From: Eonycteris spelaea
Lineage: Eukaryota; Chordata; Mammalia; Chiroptera; Pteropodidae
DNA length: 64,000 nt
Direction of reading: 5' to 3'
Assembly: GCA_003508835.1 (NCBI GenBank)
Contig: PUFA01000068.1
Location: 5,828,001-5,892,000, forward strand
Shown piece by piece: positions 10,790-23,129 of the stretch. The notes below the pieces were generated by a model that was not told where the DNA came from, ran no database searches, and worked only from the letters and a program-made list of their open reading frames with translations. Made by a program: the position numbers and the translations under genes. The stretch's first letter is position 1; the number at the start of each line of letters is the position of its first letter.

Positions 10790-10940
10790 ATTACTGTTTT
10801 TAAAATGCTTGTACTACATTTCTTTGCTTACCTGTCATCTTCCACATAATTTGTGAGGCCCTTGATAGCAAGGATGGCATCATACTCCTTTTTATGCTGC
10901 CAATACCAATCTGGTTTCTGTCATATGTAGAAAGATAGAA
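10790..10940 (+). repeat. L2 LINE 3'-end fragment
   Basis: 'tgtgaggcccttgatagcaa' and following text resemble the sense L2 3' end ('gctccatgagggcagggact'). Short and diverged. Confidence 0.4.
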
Positions 10941-10944
10941 TTGG

Positions 10945-11110
10945 GTAATGAGGAAAATAGAAAAGTTATAGCCAGCCAGTGTTTGAAACTAGCCTGTAGT
11001 ATATAACCTTGGCCTAATTACTTGACTAATTTCTCATGGACATTAAGACAGGATTAAATGAAGCAGTGTATATAGAATGGCTGAAAAAGAGTAAGTATTC
11101 CCATGTGTTT
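10945..11110 (+). repeat. MIR SINE
   Basis: Sense MIR core: 'tataaccttggcctaattac', 'ttgactaatttctcatgg', then 'aggattaaatgaagcagtg'. Confidence 0.65.
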
Positions 11111-11739
11111 GGTGAGTACAAACAAATTGACCTAGTAGATGAATCAGTTTTTAGCAATAATTCTAGTGTGTCATTTAGAAATCATGTTAAAAGTTACACA
11201 AAGTTTTCCTTTAGAGCCACAACAAATAAAGGAAGCTAATCTCAGCCTGCACTTGTCAAAGAAACATCAGCTTCAGGCTATTTGGAAAGGATTCTTTGCA
11301 AAGCACTGTTTGAGGTGCTGCTGGAGTTAATAATTCTGCGGCTTCTCTAGATAATGATCCTTTCATCACATTAGTTTGGTAGGCGGAGAGCAGGAGGACT
11401 GGCTGTTGATTCCATCTGGAGCTCTATTGCCCTGGGACATGGAGAGCTTGTCATAAGATGTCAGTTATCTTTAAGCACATCCCCAGGTTCTCAGACAGGG
11501 TCAAGGGTTTAGCATTTGTTCTACCCAGGAACATGATTTTGACCGGGAACCATAACATAATTGACTATTAAGTATGGAAACAGCATGCCAAACATTTATG
11601 TAAGGCATAATTAATTAGTATAACACTTAGAGTTGAACGATTGATTTAAAGTTTGGAAGAGTAGCTTAGAGAAAACATGATATGAACACTCTCTTCCTTA
11701 GAACTTTTATTATCGACCAATGGCCACCAAGTAAAATTG
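11111..11739. other. unassigned sequence
   Basis: No repeat or gene recognised; short open frames lack coding character. Confidence 0.45.
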
Positions 11740-12010
11740 AAATTCTAAAGATTCTCATTTAAATCACTATATGACTCATACCTTACCTTACCAAACTCTT
11801 CTCTCACTGCTGCTTCTTATATAATCTATGCTTCTGTTTCTCTGCATAGTATACTGCTCCCTGCCCCCAAAGCCCATCGTTTTGCTATCTGTGAGTTTTT
11901 ACTTAACAGAATTCCCTGCTTGGAATATTCTAGTTCAACCCATTTTATCTACCCAGCTTAAATATTACCTTTTTCAGGTAGCCTCCTTGACCAACAACTA
12001 AGAATTAATA
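11740..12010 (+). repeat. L2 LINE fragment
   Basis: Sense L2: 'cctgcttggaatattctagt' and 'ttaaatattacctttttcag' followed by 'gtagcctccttgacca' match the L2 3' portion ('ctgcctggaatgctct', 'gaggccttccctgacc'). Confidence 0.75.
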
Positions 12011-12780
12011 TTTCATTGAGTTATTGAATTAAAAAAAAACACTTTTTACAATGTTTTATTAATCTACCAAGGCCTTGAGCTTGAATCCAAATCTGATTAT
12101 TTGCAATAAATATAGTCCTGTTGGGAGATAAAGAAAGGAGGCAATAATATTACATTACCAATTGTTACGGTTGTTTGATGAAGTACTATGAGAGTTTGGA
12201 GGACAGAAAAATCAGTCTAGCTAATCTGTTGACCAGAACACCTTCCTGAGACTTCTGCAGTATGGTCATTCCCCATGAGTTAATTTGGGATTATTCGTAG
12301 CATGGTGTCTGAGTTCTAAAAGCACTTTTCTTAAAGTGAAGAGAAAGGTTATGACATATCTTTGTCAAACAGTCACAAAGATTCATGCAGGTTTAAAGAA
12401 GTAGGCACAAACCTTACCTCTCAATGAAAAGAATGCCAAAGTCATGTTTTAACAAGAGCATGTGGGCTGAGATATTGTCTCTATCTTGGAAAATAAAAAT
12501 TGCCTCATTATCCCACATTATTTTTGTTTACTTATCCATGTACCCCTTAATGAAACCCTTACAGTCCAAAGGGTCTGTGAATTTGTCTCAAAAATTTTAA
12601 GAATTAGGGTCGCAAAGGATATTGTATTCTGTTTTGGAGATGGGCTTGGGGGAGAAGACTTCTGAGGAATGGGATAGGTGGAAGCAGCCTAGAGGAAAGG
12701 AAGAGATTAGAGTACTGAGGCCTGGGGCAGAAAGAAGAAAAGATAACCCAGAGTCAGCCCAGACCAGACTGGGGTTTTCT
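12011..12780. other. unassigned sequence
   Basis: No repeat or gene recognised. Confidence 0.45.
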
Positions 12781-12960
12781 ATCAAGGGTTGATATATTAA
12801 GCCTTGTTTATCTTAATTTAGATGCAAATAATTAATTGCATAGTAGAGAAATAATGAATTTTTGACTTTTATTTGTTAAGCCTAAATAATCAATTTGAAT
12901 AAATAAATAATTAAAGCTTAAGCCTTATTGATTAAGCTTTATTTACAGTTGAGTGTGAAT
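12781..12960. other. AT-rich stretch with palindromes
   Basis: Very AT-rich, with three TTAAGCC motifs, an octamer/TAATTA palindrome at 12822-12841 and a 10-bp inverted repeat at 12912-12941. It could be a homeodomain-binding conserved element or simply AT-rich DNA; conservation cannot be judged from one sequence. Confidence 0.4.
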
Positions 12961-13129
12961 GAGTTTAAGTCAGTTTGCTTGTGACAAGAATTAATAGTTT
13001 TTAGGGAGAGTTTTGTGGCACAAAGATTGCCTGGAAATATCCAGGTAGGGGAGTTTCTTGGGGTGCAGGCTAGAGGCAAAGGATACTGTTTTGACTTTTG
13101 AACCCATTTCTATTGCTTAGAGATGCTGT

Positions 13130-13350
13130 ATATAGTACTGCTAAGAGTCTAAATTTTGTTCTTGGAAAACTGAGTTTTAATTCCTTCTTTAATATGTAAT
13201 AGCTGAGTGAGTTCAGAAAATTATTGGCTTTGAATCTTCCTTATCAACAAAATGGGAATAATACTAGTATCTTTTTCAATGAGTTGTTATTGAGGATTAA
13301 ATATGATCATGTTGTAATATTATAACTTAGGACAATATCTTGAGCATTTG
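13130..13350 (+). repeat. MIR SINE
   Basis: Sense MIR, nearly full length: 'tgctaagagtctaaattttg', 'aatagctgagtgagttcaga', 'caacaaaatgggaataatac' and 'tgaggattaaatatgatcat'. Confidence 0.8.
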
Positions 13351-13466
13351 TTCAACATTCAGCCTTATTCAGTTTATCTGCTTTATAATTTTGTGAAGGG
13401 CGGTCCAGATTCTCTGTCATCCTCCAGGTGGAACTCTTACCCTGGGAAATAGTTTTCATGCAGACT

Positions 13467-13481
13467 TAAAAAAAAAAAAAA
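13467..13481 (+). repeat. poly-A tract
   Basis: An uninterrupted A run with no recognisable retroposon body upstream. Confidence 0.7.
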
Positions 13482-13834
13482 AGATATGTGAGCAGAAGCT
13501 TCTATGAGAGGAATTACTTTGGTCAATGAGTGGTTAGAAGAATCTGAGTCCTAATTACCCAAATGTGTACAAGGACTCTCCAGTGTACTCAAGTGCTCCT
13601 CTGTGCCTTGCATAATTTGGAGTGCCAGACAGTCATGCTGCTTGCATTGTGATGAGGGTGGAGACATGTTGTACTTTATCTTTTTCTTTAGGTTTCTGCC
13701 CTCAGATATGACTAGATACATTTAGACTTTCCTGTGGGCTCAGCATTTAATGCAAAACAATTCCAAATGACACAGGTATTCTAGAAATAATGCTGGTGAG
13801 CCAGGTGGGGCTGGGGAAGGGCAGCCAGGAATTC

Positions 13835-14005
13835 TTTCTCTTTACTCTCTGTGATCCAGAGCAAACAGTTTGACTTCTATGAGTCTGTTTACCCTTCAGT
13901 AAAATGATGGCAACGATGCCTCCTTCACAGCATCGCTGTAGGAATAAATAAGAACCAGCACAGGGCTTGGTAGAGTTTAGTCAATGCTAGCTTTTCTTAG
14001 TTTTC
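13835..14005 (+). repeat. MIR SINE
   Basis: Sense MIR core: 'gtgatccagagcaaacagtt', 'cccttcagtaaaatgatggc', 'aggaataaataagaaccagc'. Confidence 0.75.
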
Positions 14006-14009
14006 TATT

Positions 14010-15300
14010 CTCTTATAGGACAGTCTTCTCAACAATCATGCATGAAATAGAAACTTTCTGTTTGACCTTAGACACATCTGGAGCTGGGAGTTGTCAAGTC
14101 AGAATTACTTCCTCCTGCTAGATTTAGTCTGTCCTCTCACCTTCTGCTGGCTGTCGAAATGTGTAAAATCCAACTCTTCCTGCACACTAAAAAGACTAAT
14201 TTGCAAAAGTTTGGAGGGAGAGCATACATCTGAAATGCAGGAGAGGCAGTTGTCTGAGAGAATCTTCCTAACTTTCTTGGGAACTTGGTTTAGATAATGA
14301 ATCTACTGCTAGTAGGAAAAACAAAGTTCTGAATTGAAAGGGAGGGTAAGGGTAAAACTAAGCTCTTCTCACCTTGTGATGCAATTCCTGACTTGCCACT
14401 TCTGCACCCCAGGAATCAAATTTTTACTTAAATCACTCAAACCCACTCATTCATCCTCCTCCCTCTCTTCTTCCCTCCCTTTTCCCTTCCTTCTGTCCTT
14501 CCTTACATCTTTTACTAATGGTCTGCTATGTTTAAACTGCTGTGTTAGACTTGAGATACATGTATGACAAGGCAATGTGAGACTATATGATTTATATTGG
14601 CTACTGTTCGGTTAATTGAAAAATATTTTAAAGTACCATTAAAATGTTGTTTACATACCTTAAACATTTTATTTTAACTTGTAACAGTCAAGGGCATATT
14701 TAATCATCACTCTTTTAATGTAGGGTCACATTTTTATCTTTAATTACGAGTTGGCTGATGCAAGGTCCTGGTCATTTTACTTTTATAAACGCCACCCACA
14801 TTGCATTGCTTATGATTTCCAGATTCCATTTCTTAAAACTTAAATACTTGCCAAGCAAACAAAACATAAAATACTTTAACATTTTTATAGTTTTGTCTCC
14901 AAATTTTTTGAAGATTTTCTCTCATTGTTAATTTAATAGCATTTAAAAAATGGCTCACCTTCTATTTAGTGTTATTGACATAACAACTCTTTTTGTACCC
15001 ATATTTAATCATAAATTACGTGATTTATATCATAGTTAATTAAATGACATGATTATAGTATCAACTACAATAAGCAGAAAAAGCTTTGGGAACAAACACC
15101 ATAGGCTCTTGGCAAATTCACACCCTAGCTGTTGGAAGCAAAAAAAAAAAAAAAAAAAAAAAAGTGTGTGAACACATTTCGAGCAGCCTTCCAGTCCTAA
15201 GTGGTTAGCTTCAGTGGTCCTCAATCAGCAGGCTATAAAGTAAATGCTTAATTCGGAGAGTTGATTAGTAGAATTTTCTTATAAGTGTTGGTATTATAAA
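14010..15300. other. unassigned AT-rich sequence
   Basis: No gene or repeat family recognised apart from a CT-rich patch (14455-14515) and an A-run of about 25 at 15139-15163. The A-run has no SINE or L1 body before it. Confidence 0.5.
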
Positions 15301-16202
15301 CTCAACAGCAAAACAAAAACAAAAAAACAAACAAAAAGCAATCCAATTAAAAAATGGGCAGAGGGCCTGAACAGACACTTCTCTCAAGAAGACATATGAA
15401 CAGCCAACAGACATATGAAAGGATGCTCAACTTCAGTACTATTAGGGAAATACAAATCAAAACCGCAATGAGATACCACCTCACAGCTGTTGGAATAGCC
15501 TTCATGAACAGGACAAGTAATAACAAGTGTTGCAGAGGTTGTGGGGAAAAGGAACACTCATACACTGCTGGTGGGAATGTACATTGGTACAGCTTCTGTG
15601 GAAAATGGTGCGTAAGTTCCTCAAAAAGTTAAGAATAGAATTACGATGTGACCCAGCAATTCCTCTTATGGGCATCTGCCCCCTGAATTTGAAACCATTT
15701 ATTTTAGAGATATATGCAGTCTGCTGTTCATTGCAGCATTATTCACAGTGAGCAAGACGTGGAAACAACTGAAGTGCCCTTCAGTAGATGGTTAGATAAA
15801 GAAGCTGTGGTACATACATATAATGGCATAGTATCAGCCATAAGAAAAGATGAAATACTGCCATTTGTGACAAAATAGATGGATTTTGAGATTATTATGC
15901 TAAGTGAAATAAATTAGACAGAAAAAGTTGACAACCATATGATTTCACTCATGTGCGATATAAAACTGAAAGCAACAAATGAAGACAAACATACAAGATC
16001 TCATAGACACGGGCAACAGTTTAGTGGTTACCAGAGGGGAAGGGGGGAGGGGAGGTAGAAAAGGGTAAAGGGGGTTAAATGCATGGTGATGGAAGATTTG
16101 ACTTTGGTGCAAAACATACAATGCAATATACAGATGATATATTATTGAATTGTACAATTGAAACCTATATAATTTTATTAACCAATGTCACTCAAAAAGA
16201 AA
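15301..16202 (+). mobile_element. L1 LINE, 5'-truncated, sense
   Basis: Begins inside ORF2 with 'ctcaacagcaaaac' and 'ccaattaaaaaatgggcaga', runs through the ORF2 C-terminal region ('tgacccagcaattcctctta') and ends in a 3' untranslated region with a G-rich patch, then 'tttattaaccaatgtcactc' and an A-rich tail. Flanks 15285-15300 and 16203-16218 share GGTATTA(C)ATAAA-like sequence and look like a target-site duplication. The open frame at 15354-15632 is only a remnant of ORF2. The 3' end matches a bat-like L1 family from memory. Not active. Confidence 0.93.
16035..16072 (+). repeat. G-rich tract of the L1 3'UTR
   Basis: A polypurine, G-rich stretch (GGGG runs separated by A or AA) inside the L1 3' untranslated region, a conserved feature of mammalian L1 that can fold into a G-quadruplex. 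Confidence 0.7.
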
Positions 16203-16219
16203 GTCGGTATTACATAAAG

Positions 16220-16800
16220 AGAGTATCAGACAAATAAACAGGGATTTCGATACAGAATGTAGATATATTCTGGATTTTGTGGGACGCAGAATGGGCAGCT
16301 GACCCAAATTAGGGTATCAGGGAAGGATGCAGCATAGCATTTTATGCAGAAAGGACACTTGTTTAATATCTGCCAAAGGAAATATTCCAGGATAACAGTC
16401 CTTGGGATTTGGGGCATAGGTTGATTCAAAGACAGAATCTGAGTCACTCTCCCAAAGATTTACATAGAGTTCAAGACCTTTTCTTTGCACCCATAAGTTA
16501 AATGATTTTATAACAATTTATAATCTCATTTGCTAAGACCATGAAAATGCAGCTCATACCATATTCAGTTTAAAGTAGTTACATAATTGGGAATGAGGAC
16601 TGTGTTTAATATAATTTAAGAAAAATATCAGGTGCTCTATGCCTAGGAGAGCTCTGTTTTCAGTTCACAAGCTCATGTAAAATAAATTTCACTGCTCATT
16701 TTACTATCAGAAAAAAAGAGCAGAAAGAGATTCAGCGTCATGGTACATAACTCAGAATGTTCAGAGAAGAAAATAATGTAAAGAAATGGTTAATAAAAAA
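16220..16800. other. unassigned sequence
   Basis: No repeat or gene recognised. Confidence 0.45.
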
Positions 16801-17015
16801 TAACTACTATTTTCAAAGCATTTTATTATATTCCAAAATCTGTATTAAGTACTAGACATATATTTTAATTGGCACCATATCCCTACTGGGTATCTACTAT
16901 TATTATGCTTATTTTAGACAAGAAGTAATTGAGACTTAAAGAAGTTAAGTAGCTAGGGACATATTGGACACAAGTCCTTGACTCTGTCTTCTAACCCCAT
17001 TACATAGCAACCCGA
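16801..17015 (-). repeat. MIR SINE
   Basis: Antisense MIR: 'ctactattattatgcttatt', 'agaagtaattgagacttaaa' and 'gaagttaagtagctaggg' mirror the 'cccattttacagatgaggaaactgag' pattern. Confidence 0.75.
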
Positions 17016-17284
17016 AGCAAAGAGACTGGCAAAAACACAGCCCAGGGTATCTCTTCTTGAGATAACAAGTTAGGTTGAAAAGTATTGTGCAGAGGGAACT
17101 GGAGTGACAGTGGGACAATTCTTAGCAATGTTGAGGGAGGAGATTTTAAGCATATTTGGGGCAATTCTGATATAGACCAGTTTTTAATAAGAGGAAGGTC
17201 AGCAGTGAATGAGCAGAGAGACGGTTTGGGCTAACCCCCAAATAGACTCTTAATCATTTTGGTGATACTAGAACCCACCATGTA

Positions 17285-17346
17285 CACATATACACACACA
17301 TATATACATTTGATATATGTACATATATATATATACACACACACAA
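17285..17346. repeat. TA/CA simple repeat
   Basis: Mixed (CA)n and (TA)n low-complexity tract. Confidence 0.85.
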
Positions 17347-17464
17347 ATGATAAAAAACTGTTTATCTCATTCAAGTAAGACTTTCTTAGCTAATCCTCCC
17401 CTTTTGTTTCAAAGTGTCATCAACAACCTCTTTTAAGAGATTTCTGAGCTCTGTGAACACCACC

Positions 17465-17565
17465 CCATTTAATTCAACAAGCACAAACATTGACTGCTTA
17501 TGCAACATACCGAGGCAATAGAGATGAAGGGCCCTCTCCTTCTCACTGATGAGAGAGCCCCTTAA
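17465..17565 (-). repeat. L2-like fragment
   Basis: 'attcaacaagcacaaacatt' followed by 'gaggcaatagagatgaaggg' resembles antisense L2 3' end ('attcaacaaatatttattgagc...ggggatacaaagatgaa'). The minus-strand open frame at 17386-17580 overlaps it and has no protein family similarity. Confidence 0.45.
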
Positions 17566-17569
17566 ATAG

Positions 17570-19520
17570 ATCTTTTCCATTTATTCTTCTAAGCAAAAGG
17601 ATTTTGTTGCCTGGAGAATCATGGAAGTACCCTATTAAGCCTCTTTACTCCTTTCATTCAGCAAATTCTACATTACAAAAGCATCACACTGGGGCTCCTC
17701 AGATATGGTCAGTCCAGCCAGTGTGAGACATGAAATTGTTGGACTGGTTCTTTTGCAGGAATGACATCTGGGTAACTGTCCTCAGTAGCATTTCCCAGGC
17801 GAGATGTTCCTGCTTCTATATACAACCCTGAGTCCTCTGACCTCTGATCTTTCATAAAATAATGTTACTTTGTTTTTCATCATTTAATAAGTCATGCAAA
17901 TTGCCTTAAACTGTCATAAAGTACAGTATGATGCTCTCAAATGTTAAGAAAGGAGGTTCTTGGTTTGATCAAGATTTTTTCCCCCTACACTTTCTTGACA
18001 GAATAAAACAGAAATTTACCCAGATTACAAACAGATTTGGCTTTGCTGAATTGTTAGTATTTAATGCTGCAAGGGAATGAGTTAAGGATTTATTGCCAAG
18101 AAATAAAAGAGTGAAACATCACAATTAGAGCTGTGAATTTCAGGCATGAAATAGAATTGTTTTACCAATTTTCACAGGGTTCACCACCTGGCTCTCACCA
18201 AAGCTATTTTGAGACTATCCTTCATCATCCATAAGTATTAAAACAATGAGCAAGCATTGCTTTTTGTTAGTATATAATTCATAAGTGTTTATTGAATTAA
18301 GGAGCTACCAAATACAGGATCAAGAATCAGAGTAAGTCAGATATCATGCCTTGCTTTTATGACACAATTGTTATTTCAGTGGTGTCTTGAAACTTTTCCA
18401 GTTAGCTTACTAATTTTAGGAACATTCTATCTAAACTCTGAAAATGGATTTTGTATCACCTTGGTTTCATATGTAAATAAATACAAAGTTTTCTGAGATT
18501 CAATAGTTTTCTGTTCCAAAGAACATAGTTTGGGTGTGGTGTTTCATTATTCTGATTACTCTGGAATTTCTAAAATGGACAATTCTGTATTAAGTGCCAC
18601 CTCTGGTGCAGTAATCAATTCTGTTTTATGTAACAAGACCTTTCTGGAATGAAAACGCCTGAGGAAAGAGATGTTTTATTGAGGAATCTGTTGTGCTGAC
18701 TGTCTGCCAAGCCCACAGCCTGCTACAGGTGGAAGCAGCCCTCAGGGGTTCCCATGCATAGGTAGAATTTTGATTCTGAGGTCCTGGCAGTAACTGACTG
18801 GTCAAGGGGTAGGTAATCTGAACTGTGATAGCCTGATGTAAGAGCTATTCCCAACTCAGGTAATGGTGATTATCTTTGACAGTGACAAATTGAATTTTGA
18901 AGTTCTCCATTGGGGAATTTGACTATGAGTTGGAGAGTCAGCAGTTGTCACTGGAAGCAGAGAACACAAAGAAGACATCATGAGACACGTAAACAGGCTT
19001 CATGAAACAGAATTCACGAGTAGTAGGAGCCATGGGTAAGCAGAAGCTGTTTGTAAGCAGAAACTTTGAGAAAAACAGAAAGGGAACTAGTGTCAATTAG
19101 AGCTGCAGGAGCAGAAGATAAGGGGAGTGATGAGTAATTAATAGAGTATGAGAGGGAGTGACAGGAAAACTTGGTTGCTCTGGTGAGTCTTGGATCTTCC
19201 AGGCTTTTAGCAATATTGCATGTGAGATCTGGTTCTACTGCTGAAATTCTCATATCCCATATTTCTATTTTGAGATAAGGTAATTAGAATGAACTAAAGA
19301 GAACTTAGCTAACATAGGAGAAAGGCTGCTTGAATAATAATTGAGTGATAAGTCTTAGTTTTTTTTCATTCTTTCAAAAGGATATTGCCCTTTCATTCTA
19401 ATCCTGCTTATGCCATTCTGTACTCCCAAATAATCTAAAATGATTAATAATAAAGCAACAACAATAATAATACAGATGTAGTTTTTTAGTGTAAGTTGAG
19501 ACAAATGACTTCTGCTACTG
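17570..19520. other. long unassigned stretch
   Basis: About 2 kb in which I recognise no repeat and no gene. If unique, it is one of the larger repeat-poor parts of the window. Confidence 0.45.
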
Positions 19521-19524
19521 ACTA

Positions 19525-19610
19525 CTATTATGAATGGCCAACCGCAAGCCAGGTGCTTTATATACCATTTTCAAATCACACTAGAATATTCAAAGGTAGG
19601 TATTGCAAAA
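19525..19610 (-). repeat. MIR SINE fragment
   Basis: 'ccaggtgctttatataccat' and 'cacactagaatattcaaagg' followed by 'taggtatt' match the antisense 5' half of MIR. Confidence 0.55.
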
Positions 19611-20460
19611 CTTATATTACCTCTTGAGAAAGCTTGGAGAAGACCAGTGGATTGTAAAGTGTAGTCTACTCTTAGGAATCAGAATAGAGATGCTTACAAG
19701 TCTGCTTGGCCCTAAAATGGATGCTCTTCCCATTGCCCGCCTGAGAATAGGCTCTTTACAAGGTTTGGCATCACCACAACAGTCATGCTCCAAAGGAAAG
19801 ACATGTGCAGGAAAGAGAGAAAAGCAGACACTCCAAGGACCACTGAGATCAGATCTAAGCTCAGAGCAGGCAGGCAGTAGGGCCTGCCATTCCTGATAGA
19901 TGACTGCCGCTTTATCTTGTGCAGACACGGTTATCCTGAACAGGCTGCATTTATTAAGTCGCACGACTCAGTCAGGTGTTTTATTACCAGTATCAATTTA
20001 ATTTATATGTAAAAACACAATCAGTTTCTTTTGCCTGGTGAGAAATCTGACAGAAAAAAGTGACAGATGGCAGGTACAATGTTCCCCAATTATAGTGTGG
20101 ATCATGGAAAATTGGACAGTTTGTCTGTATTGGTATTTCTGGCAGAAATCATGGGGAAGAGGGAGCTATACACTGAAGCTTCATTCGTCCCATTCTTCAG
20201 AATCAGATGTCTCAGGTAGAGTGAGGCTGGTAGACTGACTGGCAATGAAATATGCCAGCTCATTAATCAGGGATTGACAAGGTTCCAGATGACAGATGAT
20301 ATACTGGGGTGGGTCTGTTGACTTGGCTGAAGCTTCTAAATTGCATTTAGAGGTCATAAGCCATTCTCTCTTTTGGTCAAAGGGTCATAGAATTTGGTAA
20401 TTTGGGGGCATTCTCTCTTTGTAAAGAAGATAATGTTGAGCAGGAAAGAACTCTGTGAAA
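19611..20460. other. unassigned sequence
   Basis: No repeat or gene recognised. Overlapping open frames at 19603-19896 (+) and 19617-19964 (-) show no domain. Confidence 0.45.
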
Positions 20461-20464
20461 TCTG

Positions 20465-20810
20465 TGCACATGACTAGGCTCTGTTCTAGGTGCTAGGGAC
20501 AAACTGGCAGTTGGGACACTGTATGAAAGGGGAAAAAAATACCATTAATATGATATTTAGTTCTCCAGTGGAAACTGGCCTTAAAATTCAGTGATCCAGA
20601 TTTCAAGTAAATATGCATATTCTTAATCCCTTTCCACCCCCATTAGTAGTTGGGAGTAGAGACTACACTTATCATGGGCATCAGGGCAGAAAGAAGTAAG
20701 CAGAGTCTGCTCTGGAGGAATTCACTGTCTAGTAGGAGTGAAAGACAATTAAGTGTGTGAGCTTAATAGAGTATGATGAGTGTTATAATGGAACTACTAA
20801 AGAGATTTCC
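20465..20810 (-). repeat. L2 LINE fragment
   Basis: Antisense L2 3' region: 'tctgttctaggtgctaggga', later 'ggaattcactgtctagtagg' and 'gagtatgatgagtgttataa', in the expected order. Confidence 0.7.
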
Positions 20811-21243
20811 CTTGGGTCATCCTAGCAGACTGTCATTGCTGCTGATGCCTTTGCTGTCCTCTTACCATCCCATCCTCTCTTTGTCCTACTACAGTTTGGA
20901 TAGCTAACTTGTGAGACCTCTGCACAGAAGCTTCTCTTTGCCATGCCTCCTGTTCCAGCTGATTGTTTTAATTAGCCTAGGTTATTGCTAGCATTCCTAC
21001 TAGGGGGCTAGGTCCTACTGAAGTGGACACTAAAACTTTACTTTGTCTTTCAAAAATAAAGCCAAGGTGTTAAACATCTCCGATATTGAAAGGATAGGAT
21101 CAGAAATCTCTCCTCTCCACACTTTTGTTCAAATGGATTTGGGAGGAGTACAAAGCTGACAGATTGTTTATGAGGTTTTTGTGAAAACCTTTATCTTTGA
21201 GTTAAGTTTGGATTTTGACCTTGCCTAGCTCCTGTGGAGGGCG
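20811..21243. other. unassigned sequence
   Basis: No repeat or gene recognised. Confidence 0.45.
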
Positions 21244-21295
<52 letters not shown>

Positions 21296-21350
21296 ATCAA
21301 GCATCTATCTATCTGTCTGTCTGTCTATCTGTCTATCATCTATTTATCTA
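21244..21350 (+). repeat. (CTAT)n/(CTGT)n microsatellite
   Basis: About 13 uninterrupted TATC units followed by interrupted TATC/TGTC units. Likely length-polymorphic. Confidence 0.97.
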
Positions 21351-22190
21351 GTAATGCAATAAATAAAATCTGTATTCTGCTTGGCTTGAAGTAAGTTGTT
21401 CCAGGACCCCCAAATGCAGGGGCAGGGTGGGTTCGTTAGTGGCTATAAATTCTTTAAGCATTGGAGACCCACTAGGTTTGTAATCACAGGAGTAAGATGA
21501 TTATATTTGATTTTAAATGGTCATCCAGGTAGTAACACGGAACTAGGAAGATTCGGGTCATCGAAACTGCTTCTGTTTTTAATTTTACTTGAATAAATTC
21601 ACTCACATGTGCATTGGGTGAGAAGAAGTGAGTGAATCTTCAAGTTTCCCTTGAGATATATGAATGGTTGCATATTATTTCTTAAATGCCATGGAATGAG
21701 CACTCTGGCTGAGACCAGAAAATATAGCTTGCAGCTATTTCCTCAAGAGAAAAAGGAAAGAAGAAGGAAAGAAAGCTTTTTAGCCTTTAGTCTACAAAAT
21801 GAACTAATCCCCAGTAGGACTTCCTGTCAGTGCTAACTACCAGAACGAAGCTGTAGTATAGAAGAAACAGTACAGACAAGGACAAATATTAGAATTATCC
21901 CAACTGGCTTATTTCTCTCCCCTCAATTTTCAGAATAGAAATACCATATGGTTCTATATGATAGGACATCTTTAGTATAGTGTTATATATAGTCTCTTTG
22001 TTGTTACAATTTAATTTTTTATTTGTTTGCACTTTTTGTTCCCAAATAATTGATGACATATAAATGTGAGGCCAGAGTGCTAATGCCAGCAGACAGAAGA
22101 TTTAACAGGAAGAAGTTTAAAGCATGAGTTAAGTAATACTAGCTTATTAGCATTTATTCCTCAATATTAAAATATACATATATTTTCCTT
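21351..22190. other. unassigned sequence
   Basis: No repeat or gene recognised. Confidence 0.45.
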
Positions 22191-22194
22191 CAAG

Positions 22195-22890
22195 GACAAG
22201 GCCAGCTACATAATTTGTGGGGCTCAATGCAGCATTAAAATGTGTGGCCCTGACAGGGCAGAGTAGTCAGCCTTCTCTTCCCACAGATCCCCTGCTCTAA
22301 TCCTTCATGGCAAAGAGCAACCCCAGGGTTTACAACCTCATGCAGGGATATGCCTTGTGCTGGGATTGGGGGTAGATGAGAGGGCCTTTTTGAATTGCCC
22401 ATAAAACTCACCATGGTGCTGTTAGCTCTTGGCAGGATGAGAGCTGCTTCGCTTCACCTCCAGATCACCCACTGCGTGTGCCCTCCCCTCCCCTGCTTCC
22501 AAGTCCTTGAAAGCAAGTAGAGGGAGAGAACAGATGAACCTGAGACCAGCTGGGTGATCCTCTGGGTGGAGGTCTGCCTACAGCCTGCTAGGGCAGGGAA
22601 GAAGGGACCAAGGTTAGAGGGGTGGGTGGGACTATGGGGACTGGGGAGAGAGGCCAAGAGCCTGCTGGGGAGATGGGGAGGTGGCAAGAGGCAGAACCAT
22701 GTGTGAGCTGAGGCTCCAAGCCCCTCCTCACCCCCATGATCCATTGTTCCATCAGACATCATGTACAAAACACAAATTCAAAGACAATTATTAAGAATTT
22801 CAAGATGATGACTGCAGAGTATTAAACCCCAAGTGCAGGAGCTCTCCTGAGCGTTAGCCTTGCACACAATGCATAGGTTGTAAGCCCATG
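22195..22890. other. G+C-richer block, probable ancient repeat of unknown family
   Basis: The left edge ('aaggccagctacataatttg', then 'tggggctcaatgcagcatta') and right edge ('agtattaaaccccaagtgca', 'cacacaatgcataggttg') are phrases I associate with an old mammalian interspersed repeat, but I cannot name it. The interior is G+C-rich compared with its surroundings. The minus-strand open frame at 22454-22768 has no similarity. Confidence 0.35.
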
Positions 22891-22974
22891 ACTCTGGCTC
22901 ACTTTAAGGAATTATTCTTTAGCATTGACCTTGGACCACACATGGTAGAGTCCTCAGTAAAGAAAATAGAAACG

Positions 22975-23100
22975 AGTGAAACAGTTGCTGGGCTTCAGGA
23001 GGCACCTGGTTAGAGCTCTAGCTTCAATTCTTCCTGGTATTTAACTCTGACAAGTCATTTCTCGTCTCCCAGATTTAGTTCATCTGCATTTCTAAAATAC
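22975..23100 (+). repeat. MIR SINE fragment
   Basis: 'ggttagagctctagcttcaa' followed by 'taactctgacaagtcatttc' and 'agttcatctgcatttctaaa' follow the sense MIR order. Confidence 0.65.
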
Positions 23101-23129
23101 AGATTTTGAGAAGTAGAGAATTTAAGTGT

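Noticed and set aside
15139..15163. Poly-A tail of a young SINE or processed pseudogene
   Set aside because: No SINE, L1 or gene-like body precedes it and no flanking duplication is visible.
15354..15751. Open frames in the 15-kb L1 as an active element
   Set aside because: They are ORF2 C-terminal scraps broken by frameshifts; the copy is 5'-truncated.
19603..19964. Overlapping frames on both strands at 19.6-19.9 kb as an exon
   Set aside because: No splice-site context or domain; neither frame resembles a known protein.
21244..21350. CRISPR-like or other functional repeat array
   Set aside because: A plain tetranucleotide microsatellite without spacers; the genome is mammalian.
22454..22768. 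Minus-strand frame in the G+C-rich block as a coding exon
   Set aside because: Proline/serine-rich low-complexity translation with no homology; better explained by base composition.
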